From NCBI GenBank assembly GCA_013397865.1, contig VZTI01000687.1:786241-850240 (forward strand): DNA of 64,000 nt, given 5' to 3'. This document shows positions 11,901 to 26,900 of this stretch, in pieces (position 1 is the first letter of the stretch; every line of letters starts with the position of its first letter). Both the position numbers and the translations under genes were made by a program. A model generated the notes under the pieces. It was not told where the DNA came from. It did not search any database and saw nothing but the letters and a program-made list of their open reading frames with translations. The DNA comes from Struthidea cinerea. Taxonomy: Eukaryota > Chordata > Aves > Passeriformes > Corcoracidae.

Positions 11901-14900
11901 CTCCTGTGGGTGCTGCAGACAAGATGAAACGCGGTGTCTCAACGGAAGGTTCCCGAGCCAAAACAGAGCAGGATGGATGTGGGAAGGCATGGGAGCAATT
12001 TGCTCTGGAGACCTCCTTGCTGCACTTCCAGAAAGAGACAATGTGTGCCCTTCTTTTGGAACCTAGTGCTTATCACAGCTTGTGTGCATGCAGCAGAGGA
12101 GCCTGTCTGGGTCCTCCAACCAGCTGAACAGATCATATCAACAAGATCCCCATATGAACCGTCAAAAGGTTTCCCTACTCTGTCGCTATGTTTTGTGAAG
12201 TAGGCAGAATACACTCCCAGCAAAAAGGATTTACCCTGCAGGAGAGTACATGGAATCTTCCAAAACCCATAATGAAAACCTTTGTGTTCCCATCCAAGAA
12301 TGGTATTGGCAGCAATTGAAGGTAATTAAACACACTGCCCATTGGCCATACAAATTTCTTCTTTGTAACAATTTCAGAGAAACAAACCCCTGTCTGTAAC
12401 CCAGACAATGTGTTGTGCAACAGGAATTTTTTGGGCTAACTTCTACCCTGCTCTAAGTGCACTGCAACAGGAGTTACAGCCACTTTATGACAAGGCTGTG
12501 CTTTGTTCAGGATCTCTCAGATGCTCTGCAGTTCCATTTCATTACCTCATAATTTCTAAGAATTGTCCTGTTTACTGTGAAAAGATGAGGGAACTGGACT
12601 GCACACTCAGGAGTTTTTCCACGTGCAAACAACAGAAACACCTCTCCATGATCACTACCTAACCCTTGATTATGTTTCTTATCTTTACAGAACTGTAACA
12701 CAGACAAGTTCACACTGTTTGTTTTAACTCACTTCCTGAAGGGGATGACTCCATCTGAATTTTTAACCAGATATTCACTCGCTGGCTCCAATCTCCTGGT
12801 GCTTCCACCTCCCACAGCCGCTTCTGCTCCTCAGGATGAGCCTGCAGGAATTTCTGGAAAACTGAATAGGAGAAAACAAGGGGTAAAAGTACGAATGAGC
12901 GAAAAGTACAGCCGAAGAGGGAGCATGTTCTACCCCAGAAACACTCTCAGACCTACTTTCATTAGTTCCTTTGGAAATCTTTCTCCTCCCTTCTCATCTT
13001 CCTCCTCTTTGTTTCAGCTGGGACTTTTACTAAAAGTCTACGTGGAATGGCCTAATCAGTCACGAGTGAATCCAGTCCATTTGCTTCAGTCTAGATTATT
13101 TCCTTGTGAGTGCAGAAATAAAGGACTTGAAATTATTTGCTGAGCACTTTCATCTGGCACTGCAGCACAGAACAATATCCAGACACTCAGCAGGTTTCAG
13201 ACTAACAGCAGCGTGGGGTTTTTTACCCTCACTACTCTGAAAGGAAAGGTGTTCCTCTATCTTCCGGCTTTAACCATTCAGAATGCTACTCTAATTTCTG
13301 TTTATAAAGAAAAGTTCTGCTTCAGCTTGGTTTTGGGCCAAAACCACCCTCCTTTTCACTACTGTTACCCTATGCCCCACTGCTAAGTTCATTTATTTCT
13401 TTGGATGTGGCAAAAGAGAAATGGGAAGAACCAATTACAGGACACCTGTGACATATACAATCACCTTTAAAAGTCATATTGCCACAGATTCATATCACTG
13501 TCAGTACACACTGACCATCCATAAAATCTGGATAAACAATCAAATCTAGGTCTGCTTATGTTATCAAACTGAAGTATGTTCTATTTAGTGGTATCCTTAG
13601 AAGGTGTGCAGTGTCAAGAGGAGGCACATGCCGTAGAACAAACAGTTCAAAAGATTTAAAAGGGATTTTAAAACTTCCCTTAACCACCACCCTATCAGTT
13701 GCATCAACTCCACTAAGATAGCAATCTGTAAACAACAAAATTACTGTCTTGCTCTGTCCACTGCAGTTCATCATACATGAACTGGGTAATTTATCTTCAA
13801 CATTCAATTGAGTTTAACAATGGGATGTCAAAACAAAAACTCTAATTCGGATATGTAAACATTTGCCTTACAGTAATGAGCAGATCGTGGACATTAATTT
13901 TATCCAAGGATATCCAGACTAAATTAAACATTCCAATAAAAGCTACTAAAACTAACATATACCAGAATCCAGGTATCTGCTAAACAGCTTTTTACTTTCT
14001 TTTAGGCCTCTATAGCAGCTTAAATACCACGTCCATGTTAAATAAACTGTCCACAGCTTCAGAGATTTCAGTACAGATATTTAGAGTAAAAGGCTGCATT
14101 CATTTGTCAAAGTATGAAAATGTGGTTCCAATGAAATTAAAAACAGACAGTGACTTCCATATGCTCAAAATTTAACTTACAGTATTGGTATTTTCATAAA
14201 AGAAAACCTAATTAAAACATGATGCAAGTCAAATTTACTCACTATTAGCTCTAAACTTAATTGACACAAAAGCACAGTCTTCCCATACATTGCTAGTGTT
14301 AACACATAAGAAATGCAGCTTTCTCATCCAGGGTGTCTAAAGCCCCAATGACTGCAAAAGATAAAATGGATATTACTGGGAAAAGAGAAGGAATGCTGTC
14401 AATACTATTCCCTCACGAATTTAGAAGTAGCAGTACCTGCTCGGATGCCTTTGTACACATTCAATGGCACATAACAACCACGAGAAAGAACAGATGTGGC
14501 CAAAATTTTGTTGACATTTATTAGGAAATAGCTGGAAAGCTGTAAGTCAATCAAAACATCTCAAAAATGATGGTGAAGACTGCACCACACAGAGAGCAAC
14601 CTCAGGAAAAAATACTTTTCTAAAGAAGACAATTTTATAAATAACATGAGCACAGATATTTTCTGTGAATTTTATTAACAAAACCAGAGCTTTGACCTGA
14701 AGACAGAGAAGATACATGACTACTTTGTGATCTTTTAAAAGTGACAAATGTTCAAAGACAGTTGATACAAAACAAGTACTGATGTGAGTGGTTGACTGAG
14801 TAGAGCCTGGGTATTTGGCTTATTAAATGTAATTTCTTAAAAATGCAGTATCTACCAGAGCATTATGTGCATAGTGTGGGCTTGACAAGATCTTATGATT

Positions 14901-17900
14901 CTTTTCCCTCTGGTGTCAAATAAAATGTGTAAGTCCCTGTCTAGGGCAATGACATAGTTCTAAGAGAGGACAGTTCTAGGAACACAAAAAATCCAGCAGA
15001 CACTATGAGTTTTGTGCTTCTCATTGTCTTACATAAATATCAGCCTACCTTTCCACAGGAAATTCCAGATGTCTCTGGAAAAGTAACCAGTTTCAGGCTA
15101 ACAACGCTTCAGTTCAGACAAGGGCACTGAACTCACACAGTGAAGACAATCTTACCCAGACCATATTGAAAATTATGCATTATACATGACCCTTACCTAA
15201 CATGTCCACATCAAACAGTTTACCTTGATACATGGCAGCAGAAATAGGGCAGCTGATCCCCAAGGCATCCTCAGCCAGGAAAGACTGACAGAAATCATGC
15301 AACATTTTCATCCCTAGGCCACCTCTTCTGTACTTTCTCCGGACAAATATAGTATCCAAAACTGGCAACAGGTAACACTGACTGGTTCTACCATCACACA
15401 AGCTCCCTGAAAACAGACATGGAAAAATACATCAACTTGCAAACAAAATTAGTATTGCTGCACTAACTGCTGTGTGATTTCAGCCACACACACTGCCCTG
15501 GTACCTTTCCACAGGCCGTGAGGATGATCCCAGCTGAAGTGTATTTACACAGACAGTAAAACACTCTCCAAGAGAATGATTTGTGCCATGAAATGGAGAG
15601 GACCTGCCTAACACATGGCTGACAGGTCTTACCACAGTATTTTCCAGACTCTGATTCTTCATAGTCACACCATCTTGGTACACAAGCAGTGTATACAGAA
15701 AAGCTCACTGAAAAGATGTAAATGGTCTATAACCAAAAAGATATAAATATTCTGAATGTAATGTCAGTATATTCCTTTAAATAAACAACCGAGTGGTGCA
15801 TTTTAAGAAAGAGCTGCAAGAGTTCCTTTGTAAGTCACTCACTTTCTACTGAGTGATAATTTATCACACATGTAGGTGCTTCTAGTCCATCACTTGAACT
15901 GCCACTATCATTGTTAAACCAGGGGTTTCGCTCAAGGACAGTCCTTGCTAACAAACACTTTAAGTCAGTTAGCTGAAATCACAGGGTCATAATGCTCTAC
16001 ATGTGGACAAAATACAGACTCAAGTATAAGCCTCCAAACTATTAAAACTAGTTCTCAGTGAAAATTGTCCAAAAAAACCCCAAAACACAGAACCAAGGGA
16101 TTTATTTTGAAATCACAACTGGTAAACTCAAACTGGAGTCAAGAGATAACTGATTAAGAACAGACATTCAGCATCCAAAATTTTGATGTTCACCCTAACC
16201 AACCTGGGGTCCTATTGCTCCACTTCCATTCAGTGCAGATTACCATAAAAACAGAACTTCAAACTACTTCACAGCATAAGCACTCGGTCCTGAAATGAAT
16301 GAATCAGTTCACCAACTGCCTACATATAGGATAGGGTCCCCACAGAAAAATCTCACTGATTTATTTTAATTTTTAGAAAATATTTATGAAGATTTTATGC
16401 TGCTTCTGAGTACACGGCAGGTAAAATACAAATGGATAGCTAGGCCTCTACAACAGAAAATGGTTACATTTTCATACTTTGTTGCTTACAGCTCATCAAG
16501 ACCTTCTAGGTTTTCTTTCTTACTGCTTCCTAGTGGACCTGACTCAGAAACTCTAGTTTCCAGCGTCCTGAGACTTGAAGCTTTCATCACTTCACTAAGA
16601 CCTGTTTGACAGTTTCACCAATCTCCTATTGAATGGCTGTTCCTAAATTCCAATATAAGACTTTTACTCAACAGATCCATTTTACTTTGTCACATTCCCA
16701 CTGTCTTAAACTGGGGTCTATTTCTGCTCCTTCAGTTGGTGTCCAGCACCTTTTGTCGATACTGGACAGGCACGACTTCCATTACTCTCCTTTCTAGGAT
16801 GCCAATTAAGCACAGCATACATTACTATTTTTAATTCTAGACCCTGATTTGTCAAGGTCGTAGCTTGTCATCTAGCAAGAATCCACACAGACTGAGCCAT
16901 ACAATAAGAGTATGTAGCTACATAACCATCCATTTACATCTTGATTAAGCTTGGTTCACTCCTGCTTAATCAAAGTGCATGCTTAACTTCAAACACATGT
17001 TCCAGCACATTGTTGGAAAAGGGTGGGTTGTGGTGGTGTTTATAACCTTTTGATATTTGTAACACATGATGGGTAGTTACTCTTTCCGCCATGAGCCAAA
17101 AAATTGAGTATTCAAAAATTGAGCTACCCTGGTCCCCTTGGTAGCTGCCAACCCAACAGAGACGTCAAACTCCAGCAGAGTTGCACCATATGTTCTAAGG
17201 GACAAACTTTTCCTCATGAAGTCTTTAAGAATTCCTGCATGTTGCAAGTGTTCTTTTAAGTTTATTATTATCTCATATAGTCTGTCTCCTATAAATCCTG
17301 ATGAGAGTTCTGTGCAGCAATCCCAGGAGCTGAGTGATTTATGTCTGAGCTCCTAATTTTGTGTTGAGAAGATGACAAAAACTTGTCATGTCTAAAGGCA
17401 CTGTAAATAAAGAAACCATGAAGCCATTCTTCACCTTGTCCCTGGGAAACATATTAGGAGAGTCACAGCCCACAGGCATTTGAAATAAAATAAACAAACA
17501 AACCAACCAACCTTTGGAACAAAGGCCACTTTGTCCCTGTTTCCCATCAAATGCTAATGGTGGCCCAGAGGTGACCACCGGGCTCTCACACATTTGGTTG
17601 AGAGGTTTGTTTCATTGTTGGAACACACAAAGTTTTGAGGTGAGGGAGGAGACAGGGAAAATAAGGGCATTGGTGATGGAGAGGGAAGCATTCATGCAGT
17701 CTGCCCTTTGAAAGCTTTTGATCTCCTTGGTTAGGTCACAAGTGCCAAATGACCAACTTAGGAGCCAGCAAAATGGCAAACAGATACTACAAGGGCAGGA
17801 AAGCAGACAGCCATTAGCATTCCCAAAGAGCCACAAACCAGAAAAAAAAAACAATCCCGTCCCCACATCCAACAGACCCAAACAAAACAAGGTTGTGCAC

Positions 17901-20900
17901 ACTGACTATTTCCCTGCTGAACAAGCTGGCTTGGCACACACATGTTTGGACAAGCCTCGAGCAAGCTGAGTGCTTGTGTAAAGGGTGGGGAATATTTCTG
18001 CAGAGCAGAACCCAAGGTCAACCCATTGTGTGAGTTTGTATGTGAGAAGAGGAACAAAGGTTGTGGCTTCAATAAAATTAAATGAATTCATGTCTGGACT
18101 GGTATGTAGTCATTCCATTTTCATTACAGCCAAAACCTTCAATCTGCTGCAGAAATGCACATTAAAAATATTATTGCTAGCAAACAGAGGGAGACAAAAG
18201 CAATTATACAACAAGATTCCAGCTAACTGTCTGTCAGGTCAACTTCAATGCAGATTTTTTTTTTTCCTAAAAGAGATGTATGTAATCAATGGAAAAATAA
18301 AATCCTGTTATCTTTTTAAGGATCTGTTTCTAGAGAAAAGCACCTGGGCCACAAGTATCAAAACAAATTTCCAAAGGCTTATATGAAGAAAGGTGCGAAA
18401 TGAATTTTAGCTCAGGAAGCCACTTCCAGAGACCATCTCTAAGGCTCTAGTGTAGAAAAAAATCAGAGATTGAGCCAGAGCTGCTTTTTGCCTACCCCAT
18501 GTCAGCTTAAGAGTTTTTGCAGTCAGGTGTTCCCAAACTGTGACTGGTGGGGCATCTCTAAAGAATGAACGAGAAGCCAACAATACATTTATTCCTGATA
18601 CACTTGTATGTTTTACAGCCTTCTCAGAGGACTCAATTTGGTTAAGGCTGGTTTGATTCGCATCACTCCACACTTTTACTACTATGATTTGTCAGGGGAA
18701 GGGACAAGCTTCGACAATCCGACTCTTTTGTTTTTCATACCACAGACAGCTTGGTCTGCAGCTGGGCAGCTCATATGTGTTACAGAGACAGTAATACATA
18801 ACAGTAGGGGAAAAAAAGAAAGAGGTCTATAAAAATGGGTTTTGTTCTAGTTTCTTCTTAAAAGCACTAAGACACTCCTGGCTCATTGCCTCCTCCAACC
18901 TCCATACTGATTGATTAGCATCATGAATCTTCTACATTCTCCAGGCATTTATGTGAAGGTGGTAAAAGTCCATTTTCAGTAATTACTAGTCGTTCAGTAA
19001 ATAAAAAAAGAAAAACTTTCAGGGAATTACACAGTCTCACTGCACAAGAAACAAGTGTCAGTAGCCCTGGTAATTAATCCTACATCCCAACACAAAACAC
19101 ATTCTTACCAAGGTTTTCACACAGAGCACAAATTAAATGCTTTAAACAATATAAAAACAGACCCCAAACCCCAAGTATCTATATGAAGGCTTTCTGCAAA
19201 ATATTTCACTTTCAGGTTGCTGCCTGCAGAGAAAGGCACAAGAAGAGGGAACTGTCATTTCCTTTTGTACCTTTAAGTAGCTCCATTTAGTGAGGTCTAA
19301 CTGCTCAGCTGTCTGATATGGAAGCCTCTGACATAGATAAAATTGGAGACATTTATCTTGGCACGTGACAAAGTGTCTTATTAGCCTCATTAGTGGCTTA
19401 GTACATCTCATCAATCTTTAGTATACCCAGTGGTAAATGCTGCATGCCTGTCATTGGACAGGAATAGGCACATTCCAGAGAGGCCAAGTTGATGATCTGT
19501 GTAGTCATGAATAAATTTTGCTTTAATAAAGGTGTCTAATGCTCACAGAAAGTGATAGCCTTGAAGAATGAGTCTTGTGTTTATCTACACAACAGGTGCA
19601 GGGTGGCCAGTGCCAGAAGCGGTCAAACGGTCTCAAAACCTTGACTTGCAGTAGTTACTGCATCTCTGAGCAAGGCAGGTGCTTGAGACCATCTGTCCCG
19701 CCTTAGCTGGACTATTAAAAGAGATCCAGTTAAGGATGGTCATAAGATAGATGGAAGCATGGAACTGGATCAAAATGACCAAGTTCGCTTTGTACAGGCC
19801 ACCTAGGAACTGGCAAATGGAAATGACTTTACAATATTGCCAAAATAGTTATTTGGAATCACTGAGGTCCACTGAAAATTTAGTTTGCATAACGACACAT
19901 TAAATATGTAGCAAAGATAGAACAGACTCTCTGTTCCTTGGTCACCACTTCTGTGATTCACCCAGATGACTTATGTTTGAAAGAGCCATGCTCCACAGAC
20001 CTTTTCTGGCTTATTTGGCTCCACTGAAGCATGGTTTTTGTCATGCTGTAGATAATGGAAAATTCACAGATGAGAAATACAGTTGAATGCAACATCAATA
20101 TGAGAATCTCAATTACCCACTGAAGAAAGTAAAACTGGAAAGAATGGTCAGGTAATTGCAGAGCATGGAAATAAAGGGAATCACAATCACAGGGCGGGCA
20201 CAAAGGAAAATAATTTTTTTCTAGGACCAGAAGCTGTAACAGACGTCCAGCACAATATAGAGTCCTGTAGTTAAAGCTGCCTCTACTAAATGTTCTGACC
20301 GGGACAGCAAAAGGAAAAAGAACTTACATTATTATTTAAAAAAATAAATTATGAAAATACCCAAAACAACCACGTGAAATACAGCTTCTAAGTGAAGATA
20401 TTTATCTTAGTCTGTTTTGGGCCTAATAAATCCAGGGCTCTTCTAAAAAGTAGAGAGAATAGGATCAGCCACAGCATGGCTGGTATGAAATCGAAATCAC
20501 AGAACTTCAGAAAGAGGAATTATTTTCTAAATGTGTACATCAAATAGCAAAAAAGCAGCAAAAACAATCAGTTTCAAGCTTCCCGAAAAGGCTTTGGCAA
20601 AAATCTGCAGTAATTTGTGACACAGGCCAAAAACTAACAAATACAGCTGCCCAGAGAAAAAAAAAAAACACTGGCAAGAAGAGGCAGATGCTGACAAAGC
20701 TGGACTTGAAGGATTTGTATTTTATGTGGACCTGGTTTAAAACCAAACTGTGACTCTCAACTTACTCAGAAACAGTTTCAACTTGGCTAATACTCCACCC
20801 ATAACAGACTACTGTGCACATTTATTTTACTGAAGCATGAATCATTACAGCCCCTACAAGTGTTTCTTTCCAAAAGCTTTGCTCAGGAATATTTACGGAC

Positions 20901-23900
20901 TTAAAGGAAAATGTACTAAGTGTTTGCCATTACAAACCAGCTCATCAGCATAATCAGAGATATAGACAAAGCTCCTCGATCATAGGCTGAGTCCTGATTC
21001 ATCACTGATGATGCAGCAGCACCAACACGCTGCTGTACAAGCTACACCTCTGTGCGTATTAGGACTTTTCCATCCCAAGGAGCAGAACATCTCATTGTTG
21101 CTGACCTTTGGGACTGCACCAGAGAAGGCACCTTCAGACTGTCCTCTGGAATCCAAAACAACCCATCTCTCAAGCTGTTTCTTATTCTCCCAGCTTGGAT
21201 GGATGGCTATTGAGTGCTGACCTGAACAATATTTTACTTCCAAGGATTCTACCTTCTCTATATTTAAGCTGCTGGTATCTTAAACACAGACTGGTAACCA
21301 GCTCCTGCATGAGGCACAGGCTCAACTGCACACCTGGAGTTATCCCAATTAAGCCTCTTCCACTCCAGACTCGTTAACAGCAATTACTTGCATTAATACA
21401 ATCTCTGTGTTTAATAAAAGACCTTTACTAAAGCTAATCAATAATCCCTAAAGAATTAAAATACATTTTGTTTCTTCTCTATGCTAGTTAATCAATTAAT
21501 CATAAAATCAATTAAACATCATCCTTTAAACTGGGAGTACCACAACTGCACAAAGCATTCCACGACTGATCTAGTGCACACACCTTCCTCTACACAAAAC
21601 AGCCACTGCTCCTTGCACATCCAAGGATCCTTCCTCTTCTTGCCACCACCAGCTCCCAATATGTCTTTCCACTGGGAACTGCACACCTTTTACAGGTATC
21701 ATTCTTTCCAGGATGCAGTCCTCCATCCTGTGGATAGGCCCTACATTCTTTGTTCCCAGATGTACGACCTCCTACTTGGCTGCATTAAAGCACATTTTAT
21801 TGGAGTAAGCCAGTACCTCACATCAGAATAGGGTCTGGAACTATCATGTTTAAATGAAAGTAACATGGATGGCTTCCAAATTCTGGGAAGGTTTGTTCCC
21901 CAGATTAATTCTGAGGGAGATTTCATATAAAAATGTAAATGAGAGCCAGGATTATTTATACCGAAAGATAAACAAAACGATTACATTTCTAGCTATTAGG
22001 AACCAGTGGAAATGTGTCTCCAAAATGACCTTACCTTTCATCTTGATCGAGTAAAAGGCAGCAGCCTCGCCGTTTCTCCAGAGTATCTTGGCACACTCGG
22101 TGGCAGAGTGAGGTAGAAAGAATGCATCATTAGCTGAACTCCCTTCCAGCATTCCAAAAATAATGCAGTTCAGAACAAAGAGGACAATCCTTTCTCCAAC
22201 TGACTGTACCTTAGAGAACAAACAAAAACAGACCAAATAAAAATGAGGCAGAGAACAGTATTTTCATAAAAGGTTTCAAAAGCAAAAGGGGCTGGGAAGG
22301 AGGAGGTCAGGAAACATGTACACTTAATTTGGGGAAAATACCTCCTGAGTTGTTTCAGCTAGAATAACAAAAACAGTTTTTCCTAGTGTTTCACCCTCTA
22401 TCCAGCGGGCATAGAATAATTTAGTAACTATTTATAAAGCTTGATATATCTCCTGTTGTCACAGAGAGGAATTCTAAAACAGCACAAGTATCTTGATTGC
22501 AGTCACAGTGAACTAGGCACAGATTTGGAACCAGGATCAAGGCAATCTAATCTTACTCAAAAGTGAAATGAAGATAGGATTCACTGTGTGGGCCTGGTCA
22601 CCTCTCCCCTATTACCTGTGTTGCCATAGCATCGAAGAATTTAGTGGGCCAGGACCTTACTGAGATAGACACTATACAAACCAGAAAACAGAAAAGTCTG
22701 TTCCAACCAGCTATAACCTAAGTGTAACAAACAATTAGTCTGTGCTGGGCTTCTTAGGAGACAACTGACAGGAGAGGGAGATGGAGGAATATAAAGGGAC
22801 AAGATCATATTGGCCATCAAAAAAAACCTGGTAAAAACTGGTGCCAACAAGCATCACATGAATGCTGAAAAATAAATTAGAGTTTCCACAAATAATGGCA
22901 ATTTACCTTTTAGCAATGAGATAGAGGGGACAAGATTTCTATTTTCAGACGTTATTTTCATTCTCTGTTGATACAGAGATGCTTGAAAGCCTGAAGGCCT
23001 GTGTTCCTGCTCCAAGTTCTATCTTGCAAGGATTGGTATCTCAAAATCCCTCCAGTTCAGTTACCCATAAAAAGCCTACTTCATTCTGCAAACAATTAAA
23101 CTCTACGTGTGACAGGAAAAGATGATAAAGGAATGGAATCATTAAGGACCAAAGATACAGAGGATTTTGTAGGAAACAAAACTGATTTAATAACCTCATG
23201 GCAGCAGAAAGCTCACATGCAGCAGGCATCTGACTTTTTAGTTGCACACAGACTACAGGCTACCCAAATCTTTCAAATTATGAAAAAGTAGTTCTATCTT
23301 ACCAAAATAATTTATTTGGAAAAAGAATTACAGATATAGAAACCACTAAATAACAACCATTTCATAAAATGAACACAATATAAACATTATCCAAGGAAAA
23401 AAAATCATAACTAGCTAGGTAAGACATTGTTCCAAAGGCTAGTAACACCTCCCACCAGACAGTTAATGTGAGAAATTATTGCTAATGTAGTAATTGAATT
23501 TATGATTATTCCTTTAGTAGGCAGTGAGGGTAAACTAAAAACCGAAAGAAAATAAATCCCACAGATGAATCATAAACTGCATGCACAAAATTGTTTAGAG
23601 AGGGCTAATATGGATGCCACTGTGTAATGGAGACATGAAGCACTTGGTGAGCAACAGAGCCCAGATCCCACAGGTTACAGAGCAGGAGCTGCAGGAGACC
23701 AGAGGCAATCACATATGACTGTTCTGGCTGGGAAGATCGAGGGTAAAGGCAACTGTTCAAAATAGCATCCTCACCAAAATGAGCCCATCTCTAGAAGGAT
23801 CGGCCGTCTTCACAACATCTTCCACAGGCCACCAACGCTGGCTCAAATAAACTGCCAAAACTGCAAAAACAAAAACAGGAGAACATGTTACCCACAAATA

Positions 23901-26900
23901 CAAAGTAGGTTCTGAATTTTTTCCACAGGCAGCCTCAGATCTACTTCTCCCTCCAGCTGACTCCAGTCTGTTCTGTCTCACAGCAGAACAACAGTTGTAT
24001 TTCAATTTTACCTCCACGTCCCTTGATATCCAATTTTCAGTACTGCACGAGGCATCAAGTGAAGGTAATTTTTCTCAGGAATTGATGTGACTTTGGTGTG
24101 ACAGCCTGCGTTCCATATGAATAAAGCACTTCCTGCATAATAGTAAGTTCAGTAGCAGAGTAGGTTTGAGTGGCATTTGGGACAGAGGAACTACCCGGAT
24201 AAAGGTTACAGTTTTCAAGTTTCTTTCAAACTATCCCCTGCCCACACACACATATTTGCATATATTTGAGTGCACATATTTGCACTCATGCAAGTCAAAC
24301 ACAAAAATCCTCCTATCTGCTTTATCAAACAGCTTTTCAGCTCTCTCCATGATTGAATTTCTATCTATGGGTACCTTTAGAGTACAAACTCCTAAATCTC
24401 TCCATGGACAGATATTCTCCAGGGTTCAAATGTACACAGAGAAGTTTCTATCAACAAAAACAGACATAGACACACATAATAAGATACACTTTGCCCTGAA
24501 GCAGAAGTGTATCAGCAACCCACATAAGTCAAGTCCTCATGTAGGTGTGATGCAAAACTTGCACCCCACTTCTTCCCATCTTTCCTCAATTTTTCACATA
24601 TGCAGGAACAAGTATTTAAACCCTACTCCTACATGTTCATCTCCAGAATTCATTGCCTGCCAATAGATTTACAAGGAAAAGACTTGATGCAGCAACAGTG
24701 ACACTGAAATTACTTCCAAGCCTTGTTCAGAAAGAAAAGTTTTGACATGGGGTCATTTCAAAGGATAGAGAATAAATTTTAAGGGTTTAGATGAGGTTTT
24801 GGAATAAACACAGAAATCTGATCATTTATGACCACAAACACATCAAACAGCAAATATTTCAGCCAAAAGAACTTTTAGTATCTGTACAGTGGTGACATTA
24901 ACCTAAAGTACATGGCCACAGTTTCAGGATTGCTCAAGAACACCAGTATCTTTAATATCTTCAAATAGGGCAGCTACCATGTCTATTTTTATATAGAAAG
25001 ATAAAATATAATAAAGGAAGCATGTTGCAAAGAACAGCACAGAGTTCACATGTCTTGAGTCCTAAGAGAGTGCTCCAACAACTGGCTCTAAACTATCCAG
25101 CTAGGGACAAATATAAGAAAGTTCAAAACCATCTGTGAGTTAGAAACAAATTCACACACGAGGAAATGAAATGACTTGAAGGACAGGATTCATCATTTAC
25201 CTGTTTTAGCCTCAGGTTATACAAATGTCACTGATGCACGCAGGTTAATTTCCCTTTTTGCTTCGGACTCCGTAACTCCTGTTGGCTTTAAGGGTGGAGA
25301 TTCCGCTTAGCTAACTTATATTTCCAATAAATTATTAAAGCATGTGCCAGGAAGCATTACACATTGTGTGCTGGGTTAACAAGGAAGAAGTATTGCACGC
25401 GAGGGCAGATGCCTGCTTACGGCACCAGACTCAATTCATTAAATATTATGCACTTACTTGCATGGGAGTTTCATACTCTTTCTGTGATGGATTCAATCTG
25501 TTCCCTCAAACCCTTCCCTCTGCTTTCAAATGCAGCAGCCACTGCTCCATTACACATCCATGAAACATGCAGCTACAAAGGGAGCTGAGTCACACAAAGG
25601 GGACATAATGGGCCAAATGCTGACTTTAATAAGAGCTGCAATGAGGTTTGGCACACAGTTCAGACATACAAGACACATAGTAAAGGCCAGAAAAGTTTTT
25701 AAAAGCTTTGAGGAAAATAGGAAGATGCATAACCATGTTGGAAGGAGTTGCTTTTATAGAACATTTACTGTGCTATTCAATAATTTAAATGTGTGGAAGG
25801 GAACGCTAGTTGACATAGCAACTGTCACATCACATTACTTGAGCAACCTTATCTATATGGATGCCTTCCTTGAAGGAAAAACATTTCTCCAGATTTCACA
25901 CAAACATATGTACTTTGCTTTTTGTTATCATTTTTCAAGTCAACATCTGGTCCGCAGTTAAATCCGTCCATGCTTTCCCATACTCTCATCTTATAATCAA
26001 CTTTGAGGAACACTATTTCAAATGCAAACATGATTTGAGAGACCACATGTTCCTTCTCTCTCCCTTCCCAGTCTTGTTCTTTCCAAGACATTCAGTTAAG
26101 TTCACCTGATCATAAGAGATGGAGTTATTGCCAACACACATCACCTGAACCCTGTGAATCACAGTGTGTGTGACTACAGTGACCTTGCAACTGCAAGACT
26201 TGATGTGCTTGATCTTGCAGTCGCAAGACCGGGTGAAATGCCTTTCAGGTCACAGTTAATGGGGTTTATACATGCTCAGGTGGGTGGCTTGCCCTGTAAG
26301 CACCAGCTTTCTAAACCTCAGTACTTTCATCACCTGCAGTCAGACAAACACAGAGTGTTGCAAGAAGCTGACAGGCAGTGGAGCACAGGATTCCATAGCA
26401 CACGGGTGTTTGGAACCCAGGACTGAGCTGAATTAGGCACCAAGCAAAATGCAATTGTAATTATGAAACATCTACTTTTGCTGGGCAAACATGGATCCCT
26501 TCCCAACTCAGGCCTGGATTATATTTTTACTTCCTAGACTACGCTGGCCAAACGTTCCTGCACTGGTGTGCAACTATTTAAATGAAATGTGCACATCAGG
26601 ACTCTACACACAGAGCAAAGAAGAAAAAATAAAGCAACATCCAGCTTGGCCCCTCTTTTTCCCCTGCCTTATCTGAATTGCTGAAACACATCCCTCAGTC
26701 ACAAATAAAGGTGATGTTACACATGAGATGTAATTAGAGTTTGTTTAATACATACCTAAGATAAAAAAGGGGTACATTCTGTAAAGTCATCTTTACCTTA
26801 ATTCTGTCACTATTTCAGATTGATGACACACTTAAAGAGGTTGCTTTTGCAAGACTTCCACCGTGGAAACACTCCGATACTGGAGCAAGTTCAGAAATCC

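Larger units (their letters stand above)
10020..12732 (-). other. FAM169B: FAM169B intron 7
   Basis: 2.7 kb. It contains an A/C-rich tract at 10109-10174 and a CR1 tail at 11244-11602. No other exon was recognised. Confidence 0.7.

Noticed and set aside
15160..15224. FAM169B exon 6 reading through past 15224
   Set aside because: The frame continues a few codons into the intron, but the GTAAAC donor and exact phase match to exon 7 mark 15224 as the end.
24166..24666. 166-codon plus-strand ORF in FAM169B intron 3
   Set aside because: Low similarity to anything known, Thr/His/Ser-rich from CA-rich DNA, no splice signals.
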